From Sulfurovum sp. (GTDB lineage: Bacteria; Campylobacterota; Campylobacteria; Campylobacterales; Sulfurovaceae), in assembly GCA_020726085.1 (NCBI GenBank), contig DYTG01000022.1, forward strand, positions 1 through 18,420: DNA of 18,420 bases, written 5' to 3'. Below the pieces are notes generated by a model. It ran no database searches, had not been told where the DNA came from, and worked only from the letters and a program-made list of their open reading frames with translations. The position numbers and the translations under genes are program-made. Below are positions 14,440 through 18,420 of the stretch, piece after piece (within the stretch, counting starts at the first letter, position 1; each line of letters opens with the position of its first letter).

Positions 14440-15665
14440 TATCTATCCACCTCTCCAAATACTATATTAGTACTACCAATGATGGTAACGACATCGGCAA
14501 TGTAAGTACCTACCAAAATCTCTTGCAACAATCCCGTATGATAGAAGCTAGGCGCTCTACATTTGAGTCGATAGGCATAGGGTTCACCTTCGGATTTGAT
14601 ATAAAACCCAAGCTCACCTTTGGGTGATTCCGTAGGCACATAAACCTCCCCTTTGGGCGGTCGCATCCCTTGTGTTACCAATACAAAGTGTTGCATCAAA
14701 GCGTAGTTTTGGGTCATTATCTCCTCTTTGGGAGCTGAAATATATTGTGGTGCGTGTGCCATAAGCTTTTGCTCTGTTTGAGGATACATCTTGATGAGTT
14801 GCTCCAAAATGCGTTTAGATTGTCGCATCTCTTCCATGTAGAGCTTGTATCGCCCCAATGAGTCGCAACTTTGGCTAATGGGAATATCAAAATCAAGCTC
14901 ACTGTAAAGCTCATAAGGCTCTTCTTTGCGAATATCGTATGGGATACCGCTACCACGCAACATAACACCACTGCATCCCCAGCTCATCGCATCTTCGGGG
15001 CTAAGCGTTCCTACATCTTCAAGTCTCATCTTCCAAATTCTATTTTCGGTTAAAAGATCTTCATACATTTTGATATTTTGGGGCAATTTATCCAGATAAA
15101 TTGTGAGATTCTCTAGCCATCCATCGGGCAAATCAAGAGGAACGCCCCCAATTCTTACCGCCGAATGCGTCAATCTCGCTCCGCAATAATCCTCCATCAA
15201 ATCCATTGCAAACTCTCGCTCTCTAAAGGCGTAGAGAAATATCGACATAGCCCCCACATCAAGTGCATGAGTAGCAAGGAAGAAGAGGTGCGAAATGATG
15301 CGGTTTAGCTCCAAAAGCATGGTTCGTATCACTTGCGCTCGTCTAGGTACTTCGAGTCCAATAAGCTTCTCTACCGCCAAAGCATAGGCATAATTGTTTG
15401 ACGTTGAAGCGATATAGTCCAATCTATCGGTCGTAGGCAAAAATTCATTATAGGTCATATTTTCCGCCATCTTCTCTATACCACGGTGGAGGTAGCCAAT
15501 ATCGGGATAAGCCTTGGTAACCAACTCTCCATCAAGTTCAAGTACGAGTCGCAATTGTCCGTGAGCTGAGGGGTGTTGGGGACCAAAGTTGATAACCATC
15601 ATATTGTCATCTCGTTCAAAGTTAAGATTCTCAAAAAAAGGTGTTAATTTATTGGTGACTTGCAT
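14439..15665 (-). CDS. nuoD: NADH-quinone oxidoreductase subunit D (49-kDa type)
   Basis: This peripheral-arm subunit is related to the large subunit of NiFe hydrogenases. With NuoB it forms the quinone-reduction pocket. It has 408 residues and is separate from nuoC, unlike the E. coli fusion. The pocket motifs are present: 'NFGPQHPSAHGQLRLVLELD' (26-45, His31 and His35), 'IGYLHRGIEKMAENMTYNEF' (56-75), and 'DRLDYIASTSNNYAYALAVE' (80-99), where Tyr84 corresponds to the quinone-binding Tyr87 of Thermus Nqo4. No NiFe-ligating Cys pairs remain, as expected. The C-terminal 'GSTNIVFGEVDR' is the conserved end, where family members have a D or E-V-DR motif. Shine-Dalgarno AGGAG lies five bases before the ATG, eight bases after the nuoC stop. 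Confidence 0.97.
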   Translation of the reverse strand: MQVTNKLTPFFENLNFERDDNMMVINFGPQHPSAHGQLRLVLELDGELVTKAYPDIGYLHRGIEKMAENMTYNEFLPTTDRLDYIASTSNNYAYALAVEKLIGLEVPRRAQVIRTMLLELNRIISHLFFLATHALDVGAMSIFLYAFREREFAMDLMEDYCGARLTHSAVRIGGVPLDLPDGWLENLTIYLDKLPQNIKMYEDLLTENRIWKMRLEDVGTLSPEDAMSWGCSGVMLRGSGIPYDIRKEEPYELYSELDFDIPISQSCDSLGRYKLYMEEMRQSKRILEQLIKMYPQTEQKLMAHAPQYISAPKEEIMTQNYALMQHFVLVTQGMRPPKGEVYVPTESPKGELGFYIKSEGEPYAYRLKCRAPSFYHTGLLQEILVGTYIADVVTIIGSTNIVFGEVDR

Positions 15666-15673
15666 ACTCTCTC

Positions 15674-16453
15674 CTACTTTCTCTTATCTAGTTGCTTCGT
15701 GCCCGTGTTGTAATCGGTTAGGAATGTGCTACTGTACTCAATCTCTGTTTTAGTTTCACCACCAGAGATGTCTGTATCAAAGGACACTTCATAGCCAACC
15801 CTTGAAAATCGCTTCGTATCGTACCTTTCAATACGTGCGGGGTCTCTGTTTTCGGGCCCGATAATGTCTCGATAAGCTTTGCCAAAAATCTTATCGACTT
15901 CATACCATGAAGCAAACTCATCCCCTTGGAGTGGATAGGTTTTAAGCAACGGATGCCCTTCCCAATCATCAGGCATTAAGATACGTTTGAGGAATGGATG
16001 GTTGTTGGCTTTGATGCCAAACATATCGTACATCTCACGCTCGGCAAAATTGGCACTTTTAAAAAGCGGCACGACAGACTCAATCGCCAATCCCTTTTTG
16101 AGACGGCACACCACGCGCACTCTTTTGGCTTTGTCAAGATTGAGCATTTGATAGAATATCTCAAACTCACCCTCTTTTGCCAAATAATCAACCGCACTGA
16201 TTTCGCTGCAAACTTTGTATCCACAGGTATCTTTGAGCGTTTCAAGTACGGCGTAGTTTTGGGTAGCATCAATGTGCAAAACGAGGTTGTTTATCTCTAC
16301 ATAAGCCTCTTTGACTCTCTCTCCTAGTGCCTCTACTACCGCTTTAAAATGCTCATCCTCAACGACTTGGCGTGGGACTCGTGGAGCTACCCAAAAACGG
16401 TCAGTATAGTAGGCTTTGCCTTGTACATTATCTTTTGGTGTATATTTTCTCAT
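15674..16453 (-). CDS. nuoC: NADH-quinone oxidoreductase subunit C (30-kDa type)
   Basis: This cofactor-free peripheral-arm subunit packs against NuoD and NuoB. It has 259 residues. The family signature is clear in the middle: 'ANFAEREMYDMFGIKANNHP' at about 145-164, followed by 'KRILMPDDWEGHPLLKTYPL' (167-186). The N-terminal 'YYTDRFWVAPRVPRQ' and a roughly 70-residue C-terminal extension rich in charged residues after the signature make it longer than the minimal family length of about 160-200. The extension contains 'RDPARIERYDTKRFSRVGYE', which probably packs on NuoD. Its ATG shares one base with the nuoB stop (TAATG), and an AAGG Shine-Dalgarno lies in the nuoB 3' end, so coupled translation is likely. 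Confidence 0.95.
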   Translation of the reverse strand: MRKYTPKDNVQGKAYYTDRFWVAPRVPRQVVEDEHFKAVVEALGERVKEAYVEINNLVLHIDATQNYAVLETLKDTCGYKVCSEISAVDYLAKEGEFEIFYQMLNLDKAKRVRVVCRLKKGLAIESVVPLFKSANFAEREMYDMFGIKANNHPFLKRILMPDDWEGHPLLKTYPLQGDEFASWYEVDKIFGKAYRDIIGPENRDPARIERYDTKRFSRVGYEVSFDTDISGGETKTEIEYSSTFLTDYNTGTKQLDKRK

Positions 16454-16971
16454 TAGACTAACCTTAGATCTTGTTTTTTATTTTTCTTCATATTTGCTGA
16501 CTCTTTGCGGATCTTTTTTTGGAGCATCATCACGGCATATTGCAGTGTCTCTGGACGAGGGGCACATCCTGGTATATAGATATCCACAGGCACGATTCTA
16601 TCGACTCCTTGCACCGTTGCGTAGGTATTAAACATCCCACCCGTATTGGCACATGAACCCATAGAGATTACCCATTTGGGTTCAGGCATTTGGTCATAGA
16701 GTCTGCGTGCAAACTCGGCGTGTTTTTTGGAGAGTGTACCTGCTAATATCATCAAATCCGATTGTCTAGGAGAGGCTCTAAAGATGGTTCCTAGTCGGTC
16801 AAAGTCAAAGCGTGAACCACCACTTGCCATCATCTCAATAGCGCAACAAGCCAAACCGTAAGTCAAAGGCCAAAGGGAGTTAGAACGTCCCCAATTGAGC
16901 AATTTATCCACCGAAGTGAGTGCGACGGGCAAACCTCCGTTTGATGCGTAATTTACTTTATGCTGTGCCAT
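16453..16971 (-). CDS. nuoB: NADH-quinone oxidoreductase subunit B (PSST type, cluster N2)
   Basis: This subunit holds cluster N2, the final [4Fe-4S] donor to quinone. It has 172 residues. All four N2 ligands are visible: the tandem pair Cys42-Cys43 in 'YGLACCAIEMMA', Cys107 in 'VISMGSCANTGGMF', and Cys136 in 'IYIPGCAPRPETL'. The residue after Cys136 is Ala, where many lineages have Pro ('PGCPPRPE'). The conserved 'FRASPRQSDLMILAGTLSKK' is at 64-83. The basic C-terminal tail 'MKKNKKQDLRLV' is short and not conserved in the family. The start has an AAGGAG Shine-Dalgarno seven bases upstream. The first 19 bases of the gene overlap the 3' end of nuoA. Confidence 0.97.
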   Translation of the reverse strand: MAQHKVNYASNGGLPVALTSVDKLLNWGRSNSLWPLTYGLACCAIEMMASGGSRFDFDRLGTIFRASPRQSDLMILAGTLSKKHAEFARRLYDQMPEPKWVISMGSCANTGGMFNTYATVQGVDRIVPVDIYIPGCAPRPETLQYAVMMLQKKIRKESANMKKNKKQDLRLV

Positions 16972-17360
16972 TCAAGTGCTCCTTTTCTCCATGCGTAAAC
17001 AAATCCTACTGCTAGTAAGAATACAAATAAAATCATCTCAACAAAACCAAACCAACCCAACAATTTAAAGTCTATCGCCCATGGGAACATAAAGATAATC
17101 TCCACATCAAAGAGAATAAACAAAAGCGCTATCAGATAAAACTGAACCGAAATAGTGTTGGGTTGTTTGGTAACCTCTGGACCACACTCATAGATACTAA
17201 GCTTGAGTTTCTCTGTATCAAGTCTTGCTAACTTTCTACTTACAAATCGTGCCAAAAACAGTGTCGTAGGAAAAGCAACAACCGTCATTGCAAATAGAAC
17301 AAAGACACCAAAATATGGATGATCGGTAACAATATGCGTCATCATTACTTCTTGAGTCAT
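16953..17360 (-). CDS. nuoA: NADH-quinone oxidoreductase subunit A
   Basis: This is the first gene of the operon and a small membrane subunit (135 residues, three transmembrane helices) at the base of the quinone channel. The signature loop 'LSIYECGPEV' (54-63, with Glu58-Cys59-Gly60) is followed by 'FYLIALLFILFDVEIIFMFP' (74-93), which carries the conserved Asp85 and Glu87. I use the ATG at 17360, because an AGGGG Shine-Dalgarno (17371-17367) sits six bases upstream. In-frame Met6 and Met7 are alternatives but have weaker upstream sequence. The 3' end overlaps nuoB by 19 bases. Confidence 0.96.
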   Translation of the reverse strand: MTQEVMMTHIVTDHPYFGVFVLFAMTVVAFPTTLFLARFVSRKLARLDTEKLKLSIYECGPEVTKQPNTISVQFYLIALLFILFDVEIIFMFPWAIDFKLLGWFGFVEMILFVFLLAVGFVYAWRKGALEWHSIK

Positions 17361-17366
17361 CAGTAA

Positions 17367-17371
17367 CCCCT
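17367..17371 (-). promoter_or_regulatory. nuoA ribosome binding site
   Basis: AGGGG on the minus strand, six bases before the ATG at 17360. It is the best Shine-Dalgarno near the three candidate Met codons of nuoA and decides the start in favour of the first. Confidence 0.6.
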
Positions 17372-17419
17372 TTTTTAATTTGAGATGCTCTTGCGAGATA
17401 CTCGTGAGAATAGTTTACT

Positions 17420-17428
17420 ATTATCATA
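17420..17428 (-). promoter_or_regulatory. Candidate nuo operon promoter -10 region
   Basis: Read on the minus strand this is TATGATAAT, holding two overlapping near-consensus -10 hexamers (TATGAT and GATAAT). A T-run lies just upstream, and TTAACA at 17444-17439 is too close (13-16 bases) to be a standard -35. Transcription would begin near 17413, giving a nuoA leader of about 50 bases. It is placed by consensus only, in the single intergenic region that could hold the operon promoter. Confidence 0.4.
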
Positions 17429-17548
17429 TCAAAAAGCTTGTTAAAATGTTTTGAGTAAATTTGCATTCAAACATAACTTTTGGATTTGTAACTATGTGAA
17501 ACAAAAAATTTCATCTCTTTTGGTGGCTTTTCAACTCCCGCTTCATTA

Positions 17549-17557
17549 TGCTATAAT
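17549..17557 (+). promoter_or_regulatory. Probable panC promoter (extended -10)
   Basis: A perfect TATAAT (17552-17557) is preceded by TG one base upstream (TGCTATAAT), an extended -10 box. No good -35 is visible at the usual distance (TTTCAA near 17529 is weak), which is normal for vegetative promoters in Campylobacterota. Transcription would start near 17564, leaving a leader of about 33 bases before the panC ATG. Confidence 0.65.
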
Positions 17558-17596
17558 TTCCAAAACACGAGAGTTTATAATACAAGAGAGTCTATT

Positions 17597-18420
17597 ATGA
17601 TAGTAGCTAGAGATATTTCAGAGTTTCGACGTGCTAGAGCCTTACTGGGTGCAAGTGTCGGTTTTGTCCCTACGATGGGAGCATTACACACAGGGCATAG
17701 CTCCCTCATACAACAAGCCAAAGCCCACAATGAGGCGACAATCGTCTCTATATTTGTCAATCCTACGCAGTTTTTGGAGGGGGAGGATTGGGATGCCTAT
17801 CCTCGACAAGAGATGCACGATTTGGCTATGTGTCAATCCTTGGGCGTTGATATTGTTTTTATGCCTACTATTGAAGCGATGTATGGGAACGACGAACTTG
17901 CAATCATGGCACCTTGCAAGGCAGGATATGTTTTGGAGGGGGCTACACGCCCAGGGCATTTTGGCGGAATGCTACAAATCGTAATGAAACTACTCAACCT
18001 CGCCCACCCTACCCGTGCCTATTTTGGCAAAAAAGATGCCCAACAACTCGCCCTTATCATCAAAATGGTCAAGGAGTACTTTATGAATGTCGAGATTGTG
18101 CCGTGTGAGATTGTACGAGATGAGAACGGTTTGGCTCTAAGCAGTCGCAATGCCTATCTTGACGCAACGCAAAAGCACCAAGCCCTAGCCCTCTCTCAAT
18201 CGCTCCATCGTGCCTCTTCTTTGATAGACCAAAACCAGCTCGATTGTGCTATCCTCAAAGAGCAGATACTAGAGATTTTGCAAGGTGTTGATAGGGTCGA
18301 TTATACAGAAATTGTCAATCGCAACTTTGAAGTGATAGAAACTATCGAAGCAAACAACACGATTATCCTAGTCGCCGCCCATATTGGCACAACCCGATTG
18401 ATTGATAATCTATGGGTTTA
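17597..18420 (+). CDS. panC: Pantoate--beta-alanine ligase (pantothenate synthetase), 3' end at window edge
   Basis: This cytosolic enzyme makes pantothenate from pantoate, beta-alanine and ATP through a pantoyl-adenylate intermediate, the last step before coenzyme A synthesis. From the ATG at 17597, 274 codons are open, and the window ends with two bases, TA. Residue 274 of 'RLIDNLWV' matches the expected PanC C-terminus, so the next base probably completes TAA or TAG. Visible motifs are 'GFVPTMGALHTGH' (22-34, HIGH-type nucleotide-binding motif), 'IFVNPTQF' (52-59), 'RPGHFGGMLQIVMKLLNL' (118-135), 'YFGKKDAQQL' (142-151) and 'GLALSSRNAYL' (178-188, KMSKS-like region). 'HTGHSSL' replaces the commoner 'HEGHLSL'. 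A purine-rich AAGAGAG lies upstream of the start. It is divergent from nuoA and has no functional link to complex I that I can see. Confidence 0.95.
   Translation, partial: MIVARDISEFRRARALLGASVGFVPTMGALHTGHSSLIQQAKAHNEATIVSIFVNPTQFLEGEDWDAYPRQEMHDLAMCQSLGVDIVFMPTIEAMYGNDELAIMAPCKAGYVLEGATRPGHFGGMLQIVMKLLNLAHPTRAYFGKKDAQQLALIIKMVKEYFMNVEIVPCEIVRDENGLALSSRNAYLDATQKHQALALSQSLHRASSLIDQNQLDCAILKEQILEILQGVDRVDYTEIVNRNFEVIETIEANNTIILVAAHIGTTRLIDNLWV

Noticed and set aside
15998..16327. 109-codon plus-strand open frame inside nuoC
   Set aside because: Antisense to the conserved nuoC signature; composition explained by the opposite strand.
17236..17466. 76-codon minus-strand open frame overlapping the nuoA start and upstream region
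   Set aside because: Runs out of frame through nuoA, covers the probable promoter, and has no family resemblance.
1..18420. CRISPR array, tRNA, rRNA, transposon or phage genes
   Set aside because: No repeated spacer structure, tRNA-like cloverleaf, rRNA sequence, transposase or integrase was found on either strand; nearly every base is inside nuo or panC coding sequence.

Overview
The window is a respiratory complex I (proton-pumping quinone oxidoreductase, nuo) operon. It runs on the minus strand from about 17360 down to 34 and is followed, on the plus strand, by a divergently transcribed panC at the right edge. The organism is most likely a chemolithotrophic member of the Campylobacterota (Sulfurovum/Sulfurimonas-like). 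The reasons are separate nuoC and nuoD, a small cysteine-free protein in the nuoE position as in Helicobacter and Campylobacter, no canonical nuoE or nuoF, and NuoM/NuoB/NuoG sequence variants that I associate with that phylum. The genus is inference; no database was searched.

Layout in transcription order (right to left): nuoA, nuoB, nuoC, nuoD, a 76-aa NuoE-position protein, a 669-aa iron-sulfur/FAD/NAD(P) oxidoreductase in the nuoF position, two tandem nuoG paralogues (here called nuoG1 and nuoG2), nuoH, nuoI, nuoJ, nuoK, nuoL, nuoM and nuoN. Genes overlap by 1-19 nt or are separated by 1-35 nt, depending on start choice, so this reads as one translationally coupled operon. The only real intergenic space is 17361-17596, between nuoA and panC, and it carries a plausible promoter for each direction. 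No stretch above 300 bases lacks a gene. No tRNA, rRNA, CRISPR, insertion sequence or phage gene is visible.

Functionally, the membrane arm (NuoA, H, J, K, L, M, N) and connecting arm (NuoB, C, D, I) look ordinary, with the expected charged residues and Fe-S ligands. The unusual part is the electron-input end. The flavin/NADH-binding NuoE-NuoF pair is missing. In its place are a small Cys-free protein and a fusion of a NuoF C-terminal (N3-type) domain, with one expected cysteine changed to glycine, to a GltD/NfnB-like module with two [4Fe-4S] sites, FAD and a probable NADPH site. These feed two diverged NuoG proteins, both of which keep more Fe-S ligands than E. coli NuoG. The donor (NADPH, ferredoxin, flavodoxin or a combination) cannot be decided from sequence. 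This module is the best candidate in the window for under-described biology, although comparable layouts probably exist in relatives.
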